Source: TMED23 sp964639965 (GTDB taxonomy: Bacteria; Pseudomonadota; Alphaproteobacteria; Rhodospirillales; UBA2165). Taken from it: a stretch of DNA of 64,000 nt. A program made the position numbers and the translations under genes. The notes under the pieces are model-generated. The model did no database searches, was not told where the DNA came from, and worked only from the letters and a program-made list of their open reading frames with translations. The stretch covers positions 8,524 to 72,523 of the forward strand of contig CAZXGI010000005.1 of NCBI GenBank assembly GCA_964639965.1. Reading direction: 5' to 3'. This document shows, piece by piece, positions 63,994 through 64,000 of this stretch (positions within the stretch are counted from its first letter, which is position 1; every line of letters starts with the position of its first letter).

Positions 63994-64000
63994 CCTTCTC

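Noticed and set aside
1..64000. CRISPR array, prophage, transposase, riboswitch or rRNA operon
   Set aside because: No regularly spaced repeats, phage or transposase genes, recognisable riboswitch cores or rRNA sequence were found on either strand by reading.

Overview
The window looks like chromosome of an AT-rich, aerobic, free-living alphaproteobacterium, probably marine and Rhodospirillales-like. This is inferred from gene content and order: aroK-aroB next to a CorC-type protein, an alphaproteobacterial small protein upstream of xerD, cobS-cobT with a J-domain protein, monomeric NADP isocitrate dehydrogenase, and guaB-rsmB-guaA. No 16S gene is present, so the taxonomy is not proven. No prophage, CRISPR array, transposase or rRNA was seen.

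Layout. 1-5085: the 3' end of a MORN-repeat gene, a two-domain flavoprotein of the 2-aminobenzoyl-CoA/salicylyl-CoA monooxygenase type divergent from an aryl-CoA ligase, and two small unknown genes. 5203-12361: a gene-poor accessory stretch (LysE exporter, lone hutH, an orphan heme-oxygenase-like diiron protein, SGNH hydrolase, methyltransferase, a frameshifted DUF2306 gene, a 51-codon remnant). Three copies of a repeat matching the 3' end of guaA lie here, suggesting decayed integrations at guaA. 12362-19330 (minus): guaA, GNAT, rsmB, guaB, rlmE and ppx (GMP synthesis, rRNA methylation, polyphosphate/ppGpp). 19584-28280 (plus): a two-subunit molybdenum hydroxylase, recQ, a methyltransferase, a cytosolic NpRdhA-like reductive dehalogenase and an ACMSD-type amidohydrolase. 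28333-43459: mostly housekeeping (psd-pssA, a LysM protein, LOG, icd, rpmB, cobST, a CorC-like protein, aroKB). 43647-46749 (plus): a small membrane protein, a 637-residue exported protein and xerD. 46797-53243 (minus): hpaB followed by a complete branched-chain-amino-acid-type ABC importer. 53503-63446: pirin, secA, a PpiC isomerase, argJ, mutT, a HAD phosphatase, a CinA-like protein, and a methyltransferase/glycosyltransferase pair. 63705-63993: tRNA-Leu(UAA) interrupted by a group I intron.

Together, the accessory genes point to breakdown of aromatic acids and halogenated phenols: CoA activation plus epoxidation/hydroxylation of an ortho-substituted benzoate, FADH2-dependent phenol hydroxylation with a dedicated importer, a molybdenum hydroxylase, and a B12-dependent dehalogenase beside a possible decarboxylase. 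The cobaltochelatase subunits CobS/CobT would fit a B12 supply. The substrate of each is inferred, not shown.

The most noteworthy items are the tRNA-Leu group I intron, the guaA-linked repeats bracketing accessory cargo, and the NpRdhA-like dehalogenase with its amidohydrolase neighbour.
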